Of a stretch of DNA of 64,000 nucleotides, positions 32,459 to 44,400 are shown piece after piece (the stretch's first letter is position 1; each line of letters begins with the position of its first letter). The DNA comes from Stenogyne calaminthoides. Taxonomy: Eukaryota; Streptophyta; Magnoliopsida; Lamiales; Lamiaceae. The notes beneath the pieces were generated by a model. It was not told the DNA's origin. It searched no databases and was given only the letters and a program-made list of their open reading frames with translations. Location: NCBI GenBank assembly GCA_037126765.1, contig JBBCBC010000016.1, positions 16,418,728 to 16,482,727 on the forward strand. Direction: 5' to 3'. The position numbers were made by a program, and so were the translations under genes.

Positions 32459-33790
32459 ATGGATAACACCTCGGTATGTATCATGATCTGCGAAGTTCTC
32501 AATCGATGAGTATGCAGATTGGGCCATATATATGTCGACCATCTAGGCTCGTCGTTAAGCGAAATGATGGAAGTCATCGAAAAGGACCGTCATCATTTAT
32601 TCTGACAACCTACGCGATCCGGAGGAGATCCGGACTTTGCCAAAGTCTTGTCGAAAAAAGCCGACCTTGATGGATCGGAGGAAAGAAGCGCATACTCTAG
32701 AATGCCTATACATAAGGCGTATTATCATGAAAACAATGGATAAAGGTCACTGAGGAAAAGATTAAGTATCACCGAATGCTGCGAAAGCAATGTGGGATAC
32801 TAAAAGAAGATATGCGAGAAATGAGCGAGATAAAGGCAGCCGTCTACAAGCCGGCCCCGGTGAAGTTCGCCGAATCTGATGCCCTTGAACCATCAACAAA
32901 CTCGATGGAAGAATTGCGTAATACATAAACAAGCTTGAGAACTTGGTAGAGATGTCGATAAAGATATCAACTACAAAATCCTAGGTCTCACCAGAAGTGG
33001 GATATGAAGGTCACGGTAATCAAGGATTGCCAAGACATTTCAAAAATGAAGCCAAGTACAACATTCTTGAGCCTTAAAAAGCTCCGCGAGTTCGATTTGA
33101 TTGAGAGGACAAAGGCCAGTGAAGATGAGGTGCCTTTTGAAGCCTCAGCAAAAATCGATTCTTTTAAGGCAACCCGATGTTAAGCGAGCGAAGCTGACGA
33201 CTTTTGTTGGGAATATAATGAGTCGAGGCGAGCGGATATTTCTGCTTACGGGGAAGCTTGAGAAATCAAGCGTCAACTTGGTAAGTATCGAAGATTTTAT
33301 AAGGACTATCGACGTAAGCCGAGGATGCGAGATAGGAGATCGCCAGCCGGATCTCGAGAAAGAACCGAGATCGATGATGCGGAGGATCACGAGAGATGAA
33401 AAAGAAAAAAGAGATAATCGAGGGTGAGGGAAGGAAAGATAAAAATCGAATGACGGGAAAAGAACTATTCGATCGAAGGAAGTCACTGATGGGTCATACT
33501 GACGGAGTGATTCACTGGAAGGAAAGGTTCGGTGGATCAGGGCGTGCTTAGCTGTGAGAACCGGTCATTTATAGTAGCGGAATTTGCCGGACTGGCCAAG
33601 AAAGGGAAGAAAAGAAGAACAGAAGAGAACAGCGTTATAGGGACAAAAGAGCATGGTTAAGCGTCTGACGAGAATTAGCGATTCTATGTCGCCCCTCTGA
33701 GGACTCTGGATACTCCTCTGTAGAAGACTTCTGCTGATCGTGATCTTTGACTTGTAAATGAAGATCACGATGTTCTCTTCCGAGCGATGA
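32459..33790 (+). pseudogene. S1 gag, broken
   Basis: The likely start is ATGGATAACACC at 32459, 130 bp after the primer-binding site. Readable pieces include YADW/IYM-like and VIEKGP-like residues near 32510-32590, TTFLSLKKLREFDL near 33066-33105 (copia gag core), a basic RRKPRMRDRRSP stretch near 33310-33350, and a degenerate zinc knuckle near 33555-33600 that keeps GHF-like spacing but has lost cysteines. A YRDKRAW stretch near 33635 fits the Sirevirus gag tail after the knuckle. Gag would form the virus-like particle. Stops occur every few tens of codons. Confidence 0.65.
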
Positions 33791-34960
33791 GATCTGCTGA
33801 TGGCGAGGGGAGGACCAATCTGAGGGGTAACCTCAAACTTCTCCGCCGTTCGGCTACACTTGTATCATAGCACACTGCTTTGGGAGATTGACTGTGACTC
33901 TTCTACGAGCAATTGCTTGAGGGATCTCTCGATCACGATGAACCTTATGCTATAGTGGAATTTGAAAATGATAAGGCGAGGACGAAATAATCGGCTTGCT
34001 AAAGCGATCTCGGTAAAGCCTGCAGAACTTAAGATCCATTTGAAAGCCCTTTCGAGAAGGCAAGCGAGGAATTTAAAAATTCTCGAAGTTAAAACGATCG
34101 GTCCGGGCGAATCAAAGATCAATTTGTGATTAATAAACGACAAAGTGATGACTTCAAAAAATCCTGCAAGCAAATTGATGAAAACATTCCCAAAGCATGA
34201 AAGTCTAAAATCATCGAGGATAATCCTGCGTAAGAAAATAGGTTTTTTCAAAATCATCTAAAAACATGAGCGCTGTTTCGAATAACAACGATTAATAAGA
34301 AGGGACTTGGTATGAGAACCTTTCACATCCTCAAAAGCCCGGTGATTCATCTCAAAAATTAATGTCGGACGAGGTTTATTTCAAAGATACGCAAAAAGCC
34401 ATACATGTATCTAATAAGGAAAAAGACCCGATTGAAGGCGGGTAAAAAGCGGGTACTAACCCGAAACGAAATGGACCCCAATGGTAAAAGCATCGATAGA
34501 GAATCATGAAGAACCGGTTCGCTACGAGAAGAAACCTCGACACAATCAACGGTCGAGAATCGAGAAACTGACAACTGTAAAAAGGAAGTACAATCGAGAC
34601 CCAATCAAAAGATAAAATTTGTCTAATAAAGCATACAGATTAAAGCGCAAAAACCACCTATCTTAGAAAAGATATGAATCTTTTGATGGTAGCGATCGTA
34701 CCTACCCCTATGTCAATCTAGAAACTGCTTTTTGAACCACCTTTGGATAAAAAGAAGACAAGCAGAAAGATAAATCCAAGTCTTAGAGTCATCAAGGTTC
34801 ACACTAATAATCATACAAAATAGAAAGCATATAAAGGCGTATGATTATGTTGTGGTATGGGAAACAATCGGACCCTTGATCTAATTGATCACAATAGAAG
34901 TGCTTTCTGTTTGTATGGATCCTAAAGCCCAATCCTAACCTCGGGACCCGATCGAAAAGG
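33791..34960 (+). pseudogene. S1 gag-protease linker region, broken
   Basis: Lys/Glu-rich fragments with coiled-coil character lie in the position of the long gag C-terminal region of Sireviruses. Near 34885-34920 the frame DHNRSAFCLYG resembles the second Cys-His knuckle that precedes the WVPK motif in this lineage, with cysteines partly lost. Minus-strand frames (33865-34257, 34359-34604) are shadows. Confidence 0.45.
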
Positions 34961-35290
34961 TACCTAAAGCGTCGATTTGCGGGTTGGCGTGGGTGGCCAA
35001 CAAAGGAAGGTGTGCAAGCTTAATTGCTCGGTACATCGATAGTGGATGCTCGGGGCACATGGCGGAAACAAACATCTCACCGACTCTTACATAAACGAAG
35101 GCCAGCGTGTACTCTTCCCCGGTGTTGATAACTTTGAGGTTACCAAAGTTGAACAAGAGAATGATGATGTACAAATGCTGAGTCTCGTATGTCTGAGCAC
35201 AACCTAATATCGGTTTCTGGTCCTGCGACAGCGGTTCGGTGTTGAGTTCTCGTACGACGATGCACTATCGAGAATCGAACCACTTTCAGC
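34961..35290 (+). pseudogene. S1 aspartic protease, broken
   Basis: YIDSGCSGHMAE at about 35033-35068 carries the DSG active site of the retropepsin and the lineage-typical DSGCSRHM context. A VANKGRCASLIA-like stretch precedes it. The protease would cut the gag-pol polyprotein. Downstream the frame is lost within 60 codons, though pieces up to about 35290 fit the domain length. Confidence 0.7.
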
Positions 35291-35379
35291 TGATTTTGCT
35301 ATGGCCGGGTTCAGAAGGAAAGGGACGATCTACGGTGATTAGGCAGGTTGCCCAGAAATACATGCTGATTGTTAGAGCT

Positions 35380-36260
35380 CCAAAAGTAGCGGGTTAGCTC
35401 TGCACAAAAAAAAGATCATCAGAACTTTAAAACTCTTAATAAGATAGCAAGGATGTCTCTAATTGGAAGGACTTCGAATAGTATTTTCAAAGGATCGGAC
35501 ATGTCTTTTATCGGAGAGGAAAAAGCAATCAAAAGCTTCATTAAAGGGAATTCGGGACCCGGCGTCCGAGCCGATCTTCTTGGTCAACCATATGGATCTA
35601 TTTGGACGATTACACGGTCGATCTAAGCGGATCGCAAATACACTCGGTAATCGTGGATGACTATTCCAAGTTTACGGGTTATATTCTTACAAGAAGAATG
35701 GGCGACAACCGAAGATAAAAATTTGCTCAAAAAAGATTACAAAATGAGAAGAGGTGTAGGTGTAGTAAAATGGATCGGATAAAAGTGAGAATTTGAACTC
35801 TTTTATTCACCGATTTTTTGCTCTAAGTTTAATTATCTGACATGAAACATAAATTGCCGGGGCCTTTATGAGAATGGAGTAGCTGAGCGGAGACAGAACT
35901 CTCAAGAAATTTACCGCCTTGATATTGGTGAGCAATGCGATGCGAATGGTTTGGCGAAGCAATCAGCACTGCATTTTATTTTCGAAACAGATGTCTTATT
36001 TAAGGCTCATTACAAAAACACCGCATGAGCTATGGAAGGATGAAAAACCTCGTGTCTCTTACTTCCATGTTTTGGAATGTAAGTGTTTCATACACAATGA
36101 TGGGAAAAGGTCGTTGAAGACTTTTTGAGGCCAAGTCGAGGATGAGGAGGTATATTCTTGGATATTCCTCATCTAGCAAAGGCTTCGAGGTTCTAGCAGG
36201 CCGAACCTGCCTGTGGAAGAAACACCCCATGTAGTCTTTGATGAAGCATCTTGAACAAGA
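35380..36260 (+). pseudogene. S1 integrase, broken
   Basis: Landmarks in order: HQNFKTLNKIA near 35410-35450 (HHCC zinc domain), NHMDLFGRL near 35585-35615 (family LHMDLFGP, first catalytic Asp), a DDYSKF-like piece near 35655, and then SYLRLITKTPHELWK and VSYFHVLECKCFIHN at about 35995-36100, the conserved C-terminal half. The FEN-like second Asp region near 35790 is badly decayed. Frameshifts separate the pieces, so there is no intact catalytic triad. Confidence 0.75.
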
Positions 36261-36780
36261 AGAAATCTGCTTATGAGAACAAGATATGTACGATCAACAA
36301 GAACACGATGTTGAGAAAATGGATCATTATGATCGATCAAAAAAAAAGAATCCAAAAGCGTAACAATATACATTCAGTCTAGGTGATTCGCTGATCATTC
36401 AGATCTAAAAGATACTGGCAGCCGGTGAAAGTACAATCCGGTAGACGATATCAAAATGAAGACCATCCGAGTTCGGGAACATCTGAGATTCCTGAGCAGA
36501 CATCAGCACATGATGAGTCAACGCCCAATTTGAGACATTCTTATCAAATGGATATAACTGCACTTTCAACTCGATTCTTAGTAATGAAATTTTTATCGAG
36601 AAGCGGTTATTCTCCAAGCGAAACCGTCGAGCGAAGGACACGGATAACCGGTCATCCAATGATCTCGATAATGGGAGACCAATCGATAAAGTTAAAACTA
36701 GACATCAAATTGGTGAAAGTGCACCATGTATTGTTGTTATTTATACATAAAGACAGCGACAATGAGGAAGCTCTCGAGCC
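36261..36780 (+). pseudogene. S1 integrase-RT linker, broken
   Basis: A low-conservation, Ser/Glu/Pro-rich region with an open frame at 36425-36784. It sits where Sireviruses have a variable linker. No domain was recognised. Confidence 0.4.
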
Positions 36781-37640
36781 TTAGTGGATTCTAGCCATGC
36801 GGGAGGAGCAGTTGAGAAAATCAAGTTTAGAGGCTGGTAAACGGACGAATCATCGAGCGTTATTGGCACAAGTGGAGGTTTTCAAGAACAAGAGATGAAA
36901 AATGTCATCACCCGAAATAAAGCGGAAACATTGCTAAGGGGTATTCCTGTCGGAAGAAATTGAAGTTATGAAGTAGAGACCTTTGCGATCGCTCGCTAAA
37001 AGCCGATCGGTATTTTAGCATATACTTCCTGGAGGAGTTCACTTGTGTATGTCGGATAGACGTAAAAAGTGCTTTCTTAAGCGGGTACTAGCGAGGAGAA
37101 GTTTATGTCGAACAACCTCGAACTTTGAAGAGCTGACAGTATGCAGATTCTGAAAAAGCTCTTGTAACTGAAACAAGCTCCTGAGCTTGATGATCCCCCT
37201 TCTCTCGATTCTTGATCGAAAGTGGGTTCACTAAAGGCGATCAGACGGAACGGCCAGAATAGAAGATGGAAAGGTGGATTTGGATCTCGTGGGCGACATC
37301 GTCTTGGATCTCCCAACAAAATCTGTGAAAGATTGATAGAAATTGATGCAAGGAAGTTAGAGATGTCCATGATGGGTCGAGGATGAATTACTTTTCTGGG
37401 TCTCGGTGAAACAAAGTCACGAAGGGGATATTCATCTGCTTAGAAGCCAATCCTGGTACGGAATTTATTAATTGCCAGGATTTGGAGTTGAAATTGTAAG
37501 AAGTAAAATTCTACTTATGATAGTGGATTCGAGATGGATCAGTTGAGGATGGTCAGAAAAAAAATCGGAAGGAATATAAGAACTCTCATTAGATCTCTAT
37601 TACATACTGTTGCCAGCCGAACCAGAATGTATACATTAGG
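36781..37640 (+). pseudogene. S1 reverse transcriptase, broken
   Basis: Landmarks: WILAMREEQL near 36786-36815 (family W..AM.EEL), VFKNKR near 36878-36895, CRIDVKSAFLSGY then GEVYVEQP at about 37050-37125 (family QMDVKSAFLNG, first catalytic Asp), a damaged KQAP region near 37165, and an EMSMMG-like piece near 37355. The YVDD box expected near 37270 is not readable. Many stops are present. Confidence 0.75.
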
Positions 37641-38250
37641 TGTATAATGCGATTCGGAGCAAATCGATAAGCCACAGAAACTTGACTAAGTGGATTCTTA
37701 AGTATCGAAGGAGACGATAAACCTTGGTTTATTTTACCCATCGGATGATAATAATCTAGTCTTGATGGGTATACGATTCGATTATGGAGGTTACACAGAT
37801 TGGCAGGAAAATCCACCTCGGGAACTTATATTCGATTCTTAGGAGAGTAAAGCTGATCTACGTGGTTTTTCGAAAGCGGAACATCGTTGCAACAGCATCT
37901 ACTCTTGAGCGAGAATATATGGAAACGCGGGGAAGTTGTTGTTCCCCAAACACTTTCTGGCTTAGTCAGCAGTGAGGATTATAACATTGAAGCTAAGAAT
38001 GTACCTGTTGCAGCGGCGATAATAGTCTTTATTACCCGATGCTTCGAATCTGGATTCATCTGAGAATGCAATGTGGATGTCGAGGACACCATTTTATAAA
38101 GAAGTCATGTTGAAGAAAGAAGAATATCGAATGGAAAGATTCATCTTGATATCACAGAGAGGAAATATTCTAGCAAACCACTAGGTGAGATCGATTGATT
38201 ATACAGCTGAGCTGGGGCCCCACGGATCTTATGGAGAAATCTTGGCACAA
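37641..38250 (+). pseudogene. S1 RNase H domain, broken
   Basis: GYTDW near 37783 marks the D.DWAG-type start (family GYSDADWAG). Pieces equivalent to WFSKKQ and A.YIAAGSCC appear near 37860-37960, GHHFIKKS near 38080-38100 (family RHHFIRD), and ILAKPLGEID near 38168-38195 (family IFTKPL), which closes pol. S2 is inserted about 120 bp downstream. Confidence 0.7.
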
Positions 38251-38319
38251 ATATTTGATGGAATGATCTCAGAACCGGTGGTTAAGAAACTAATCGAGTT
38301 AATGAAATCGATTGAATTT

Positions 38320-39812
38320 TGTTGCGGGATATTTTGGTTTTGATTAATTATGCACCCAAAAACATTATATCAACTTGTGTTTTTTGAAGCTAATTTCTGA
38401 GATAACAAGTTGAGAGCGGAAGAACAAGTTGAGGAACTTCATGAAATCGAACGAAGATGGTCAGCGAGATCGAATAATTGCCGAGGCGAAGGCGATCAAG
38501 ATCGAGATGGGGAAGGATGAGTTCGAGTTAAGCCGGCGTCTGGCCGGTACATAAGCGGTTTAAGGTTTTCTTATGTATGATCTTGTAACTGTGATCCATA
38601 CGCGTTCATGGCAGTGATGGCGGTCTGCATAACAATTCTTGTAGCAGTTTGATGCGATTTACTCATCTGATCTGATCTGATTTGTCGTCGAATAGTCGAA
38701 TCGAGCGACTTAATCGAACCGATGAGCGGTAGGCCGATTCGTGAAATCGGGGCCGATGGAAGCGATAAAATCAGTTGGATGAGCGATAATTTTACTAGTG
38801 ATGAAGCGATTGATTAGTGATATGACGATGGAATTTTATAATGACAAACGATGATTTCTTCTTGATGAGCGATGAAATTTCGCCTTGATGAGCAGTGATT
38901 TGACGCATGAATCCTCTGGATCCAGTTCGTGGACCCAGATCGAGCGACGAGTCGACAATGAACTTGATGTCGTGGTGATCCGGATCCAGATTGAACACTA
39001 AAACAGGTGATCAATAAGAAGATAACAGCATATATGGATGTGACATAGTACGCAAACAACGGTGCAAAAGGACAAAAAGCTGGAAGAATTGTGTTTATGG
39101 ATTTGAATATTACTCTCCAGCGGTAATGTTGATCCTATATAAATACATTGCACTATCTTCAAAAAGATAATGGAGGATCTGAAGTGAAATTAAAAGCTGA
39201 AAAACGCTCATTCAAGAACACGAGCATTACATATCAAATTTACCCCAAGAGTGTTCTTCGTTGTATCTAGCAAAATGCCACTTTATCTAGAGATTTTCCA
39301 TCCTTAGCAGTGAGGCTAAACAAATGGCAAGGGAAAAATCTCACCCTGATTAAAACATAAAACAAACCTTACCCAAATGGGAACATTAGGATAAGTTTGT
39401 GGGTGAGTGGGAACTAGATAAGCATCACAAAAAATCCGAAAGGGAGGGTAAGAGAAATGATCCGGAAGTGAGGGTGATAAGTCTGGATTTGAATTAGCCA
39501 GCTTCGATAAGCATCTATCGGCAATCCAGTAGGGGTGATAAATCCGTTGATTAAGTTGGTTTAGTTGGTGCCATGAGGAAAGTGGATGTGGGGAATGATT
39601 TAATCAGGAACTAGCATAAATTGTGTGTGTTCTTCTTGCTTTATGTTATTACTTGCCTTGTCGTTCGTTTATAAGCATAACACACATACGTTCTTAAAGC
39701 AAAAATAAAATCGTTGAATCCTCACCGCTTCCTCACCTGTTTTATATGCGAAGAACTAGAAAGCGTTTGCTTCATGGCATCTTGAAATGGGTTTTCAAAA
39801 GCGGGACCATCA
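38320..39812 (+). repeat. S2 5' LTR
   Basis: The LTR starts TGTTGCGGGATATTTTGG and ends GGGACCATCA. Its TATA box is CTATATAAATAC at 39135-39146. Frames on the minus strand (38795-39059) are chance. The upstream inverted repeat seen in sister LTRs is eroded here. Confidence 0.85.
39135..39146 (+). promoter_or_regulatory. TATA box of the S2 5' LTR
   Basis: CTATATAAATAC aligns with CATATAAATAC in the 3' LTR and CTATAAATAC in the solo copy. Confidence 0.55.
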
Positions 39813-40018
39813 ATTCAGTATATCGGAGGCGGGTTGTTCAAAAAGATCAGCATTTTTTAATGTGGATTTACAGTGATACTATGATTTGGTATCAGGAAGC
39901 GAGGAGGATCAACGTTCTAACTTTCAAAGTGACCACGGTGATCAGCACCGTCAAACCCACGATCTCTGTAAAAAGTCATGCGCATATTTTTAATGTTTTT
40001 GGCGTCATTATCAAAAAT
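39813..40018 (+). other. S2 interior: decayed primer-binding site and pre-LTR tail
   Basis: GTATATCGGAGGCGGG at about 39818-39833 is the position and approximate sequence of the TGGTATCAGAGCGGG primer-binding site. 39995-40018 is the TTTTGGCGTCATTATC-type tail, but the purine run that should follow is reduced. No coding sequence is present. Confidence 0.55.
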
Positions 40019-41451
40019 TATTTGGGATATTTTAGTTTGGGAGTTAATTATGCCAGGAAACATTATCAACTTGTGTTTTTTTGAAGCTAATTTCTGATAA
40101 CAAGTTGAGGCGAGAAGAACAAGTTGAGACTCCTCGTCGGACGAAGATGATCGAAGATCGGTATGATTGGTGATCAGTCCGAATGAAATTGTGATTAAAA
40201 GTTAAGCCAACGTCAGCCAGCACACCATGATTTTAATCGATTTCTTTATGCAATCTTTATATGGCAATCCAGCATAGCGATTAATAGCGGTAAATCATAG
40301 TGATCTTGCGGCGATGCGCGCGGTTTTACGATGCGGTTGCTCATATCGATCGGTCTGATCTGGAGATTGATCGTCCGGTGGTGTCGAATCCGAGCGACAA
40401 ATCGAGCCGATGAGCGGTAAAATAGGTTAATCGGGCAAATGAAGCGGTAAAAGTAATTACGGATACAACGGTAATTTCGCAAGCGATGAACCGGTGATTA
40501 GCTGATGAAACGATGATTTCGCAATGATAACCGGTGGAATTCAGCGATGAGCAGTAATTTAAACCGATAGAGGCGATGATTTCAGCACGCGAAATCTGAA
40601 TCAGTTCGGTAGGACGGTCGGTGACGAAATCGAAGCAATGAACGCGGTAATCAATGGTGATCGGATCCGTTAGACACCTGGCGGTGATCGATAAGAAGAT
40701 AACAACGCATATGGATGCTTTGACATAAAGGCGCAAACTCTCTTGGTCTGAAAAGGACAAAATTTTGGCCGTATGGATTTGAATATTACTCTCAGCAGTA
40801 TGTTCAAATCCATATAAATACATTGCGCTATATTAAAAAGATAATGGAATCACCGAGTGAAATTAAAAGCGAATATTCAGCAACTCCGTTCAAGAACCTG
40901 AGCATTACATATCAAATTTACTAAAGGTATTCATTGTATCTAAACAAAATGCGTATCTAGCTTGAGAGATTTTCCCATCCTTAGCATTGAGAACACAGCA
41001 ATCTTGAGAAAATCTCACCTAGTCAGAGCTCAAAACAAACCTTACACTTAAATGGGTTTGATGAGATAAGTTTTACAGCAGGTAATTAGAACTTCGATAA
41101 ACATCCTAAGCAATCACGAAAGGGAGGTAAACGTCCGTGAGGTGATAAATCCGTTTGAGTGTGAACTTCATTAAGCATCTCAGCGATCACGGGTGAGGTG
41201 ATAAATCCCGTTGGTTAAGTTGGTTTAGTTGGTGCCCTTGAAGGAAGAGTGGATGTAGGGGCCGATTGTCGAGACCCTTATAGGTATTAATTAACTGCTG
41301 TTTATGTTATTACTTGCCTTATGCGTTAGTTTATAAGCGCAACTTATAGATTCTTCATAAAAATAAATTGAATCACTCTGCCCTCTTGTTTTTATATACC
41401 GAGGCGCGTTTGCTTCCGCATGTGCAAATGGTTTTCAAAGCAGGACCGTCA
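40019..41451 (+). repeat. S2 3' LTR
   Basis: The LTR starts TATTTGGGATATTTTAG (TGTTG decayed) and ends AGGACCGTCA, directly followed by the AATTT duplication. It has a perfect 12-bp inverted repeat, TATGGATTTGAA (40772-40783) and TTCAAATCCATA (40803-40814), that runs into the TATA box. The minus frame 40341-40823 is chance. Confidence 0.85.
40811..40823 (+). promoter_or_regulatory. TATA box of the S2 3' LTR
   Basis: CCATATAAATACA overlaps the right arm of the 12-bp inverted repeat. Confidence 0.55.
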
Positions 41452-41456
41452 AATTT

Positions 41457-44400
41457 ACAGTATCCATTAGAGAATCAAGATGGGTCGAGGTATTGATAGC
41501 GAAGTCTTGATCGGTTTAAGTTTGTCAGTTAAAGAAGTCAGTTTTTAAGAGATTATCGATTAAATCATTAGGTTACTTGCTTTGAAATAGAATTTAGCTA
41601 ATATTCAACAAACAAGATACACAAGTGGTATTCCTGAAGATTAATTTAAAATCGCGCCAGGATCTGATTTTACAACAATGGAATAATAGAACTTTTTAAA
41701 TTTGTTGAAAAGGGCAAGAAGGTCAGTTACATTACAAAATACAAGTGCAAAGGACCGGAGGTCGATTTACATAAGTCATAACCAAAACCCTAAACTATAA
41801 CCTAAACCTAAATCTGAGAAAGCAAGAGTAGGCGAGGGGAGAGAGGGGCACACTGAAAATACTGTATATTTTTCCCCCACTTAACAAGGTGAAAAGAGGC
41901 TTTAAAGAAAATCCTAAAACCATTAATTTGACTAAAACGGGTGGAGCTGACAGTGACATGATAGGATTTTAAGCCGAGGAGCCTAAGAAGAAGTCGATGG
42001 GCTCAAGAACATTAATGGTGAGTTGATATCTGGGACGCCAATTTTGTTGTCTGATCTGAACCGTACATCAAACTCTATGTTCATTTGAATAAGTACATTG
42101 ATCACAGATTCACGATTATACTTGTCAGACACACGAGGTGCATACGGTTAGGAGTTTTTCTTCTGGAGTTTCCAGCAGCGAGGCCATGTAGTGGTAAGAA
42201 GCTTGCAACAATCATCATGAAATCTTTGATGGCGACAAAAGCAGTGATAAGGGGTTTGGTTGAGAAAATTTGAAATCATTGAAAAAGGGGTAAAGTGTTT
42301 TCTTGGAGTTTTCACACGATAGGGTTCACGGGATACATGATTCTAAAGAAGATAAGTATATGGTGATTGAAAAGGTTGTATTTGTGTATAAAATAATTAG
42401 TCGATTATACCAGAACCGAAGCAGAAGGGTGCAAATGCAAATTCGAGGAGTTCTCAAGAAAGCCTTTTACAGAAATCTTGCGCAAAAGGACGTGTAAGAA
42501 GATCTTGTTGATAGTCTGGATAAATTCTGAGGATTGACCTTGTCCGAAGATTGGGGCCGATGATGCAGCAGTATCGAATCAGCGACTTAGAATAGAGAGA
42601 CTACTATTCTAGACTAAGTTTTAAAGCGGTAACACTTATTCCAAGAATTGGATTACGACTTGAGAAGAATCGATTAAGGTCAGCCGTCGGTATTTTATCT
42701 GGTGATCGGATAGAAGGAAGATGGTGAAGGCTTAAAACTCAACGACAAATCCGATATGATTATGGAAAAAATCGGTTGAAGAACTTCAAGCTGATCAGAA
42801 GAATCGAAGGAAATCGAGGCATTATTGAGAAGATCAGTTGAGCAGAAACCTCAACCGTCCAGTCTAGAAATGAAAGAAGATGAAATCGATTCAAGAATCG
42901 GTTAAAGTCCCCAGAAGCTTGGCGAAATCTTAAAATCAAGTGAAAATCAACATGGACAAGTATTGGCCAGTCTATCTCGATCAACGAATCGCTTTCTTTT
43001 CTCTTGTTCTTTGCTTATTTACCGGATCTTACTCGATAATATTTACCTCTGTACCGTATCGCAGCAGCAATATTCTCTACCGTCATTGTCACAGACGTAG
43101 AACATAGCAATACTTCTTAATGCGTGCTTTTCATCAAGGTTTTTCATCATTGCTACTGACGATCAAAACGCTTGTCTGGAGATTTAATCTTTTCAACAGC
43201 AGTTGATCTTCTAAATATTTCTTTACTTAAAGTCTTTTATAAAAGTTCATCAAAACCATACCCACGAGTTTTCCATTTCCTGAAGCTTTACGATTTATTC
43301 TCTTAACTTCAAATTGCTTCCTCTTTCAGTTCAAGTCAAACCTAAGTTTCAGAATCATCTTTAATCAGTAATTTATGTTTTGTTTGATGTATCTTTTTGA
43401 TCCATTGATTTTAAATCATTTTTATCTGTGTTATGCTTTGTTGTTTCTTGGTTTTCATGTGATGTTCTTTGTATTGTCTTTTTTTTGGCTTAGTCTATCT
43501 TATATGAAAAAGCAGATCACTCACGGTATGGGTAAAATAATGTGCAACTATCTTGAGCGGCTTTGTGGGTAATGGATGATAAGTTAAATGCAGTTCAATA
43601 TCACTGGAATCCGAAATCCATGAAGTCGAGCAAATTCTATGGCGAGAAAATTTTCATTTACTCTTTGCAATCCAGTGTCGTGTAAACACTAAATTCTAAG
43701 AATTTAAAATTGAATCACGGATGCTCGGGAGAGAACTACTTTTCGGCGATCACCGTGAAAAATCGGTACAGCGAATAATGATATAACAAAAAAAATCTGT
43801 TAGGCTGAAAGGGCGGATCTACTTGCTCAATACGGGAAGCAGATGAAACGTCGAGAAAAATCTTTCGAAAGTGACGAAACATCATATAGGGGTTTTTTAT
43901 TCGGAATGATATGGAAAATACGATTGTTGTTTGACATATTGTCAAAACAATAGTAGATGCATTACGACCGAATCTTTATTACATCAGTCAAAGTATACTG
44001 GAAATTATTGAGCCAGAACATCAATTGGCATATGGTTCTGAAGGCCATTCTACTCCAGAACGCTGATAAATTTGGAGTTGGGAAGGTGAAGGAATTGGAG
44101 TAGAGTATATCGAAGAAAAGATAAAACAATCTCAACAAGGTTAGGTTATCTCTGGGATAAAATGCGAAGGCGAATGGGAGCAGATGAATTTAGGAAGGCT
44201 TTTCTCACGGCCACTTCGTCATTTTAGACCCTTGGGGCGGTAATCTGTGACAACCCCCAAAGTCGAAAGAGAGGAGAAAAAGCAAGAGGCAGCCTGGCCC
44301 ACCGGTCTTGGTGGCCAGGTCGGCTCAGTGCAGTGAAAACCCCGAGCCCACCCGGATGCAGCGGTGAAGGCCAGGAAGAGGCTGAAGTGGCTATGACTCG

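Larger units (their letters stand above)
38315..41456 (+). mobile_element. S2: internally deleted LTR element nested in S1
   Basis: Two LTRs (38320-39812 and 40019-41451) flank only about 206 bp. The insertion is bounded by a perfect 5-bp duplication, AATTT (38315-38319 and 41452-41456). The short interior holds a decayed tRNA-iMet primer-binding site at its left end and, before the right LTR, a TTTTGGCGTCATTATCAAAAA tail that resembles the Sirevirus sequence just upstream of the polypurine tract (compare 63183-63200). All coding sequence is missing, so it must have moved with enzymes supplied in trans or lost its interior afterwards. The solo LTR at 21776-23375 belongs to the same family. 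Confidence 0.85.

Noticed and set aside
33145..34257. Minus-strand frames of 113 and 130 codons
   Set aside because: They are shadows of the broken S1 gag region on the plus strand.
40341..40823. 160-codon minus-strand frame
   Set aside because: It is antisense to the S2 3' LTR and not kept in the 5' LTR or the solo LTR.
41790..41830. Telomere-like CCCTAAA phrases
   Set aside because: There are only one or two imperfect units. Similar AACCCTAAA leaders occur at 59162 in the same place of S4, so it belongs to the element leader and is not an interstitial telomere.
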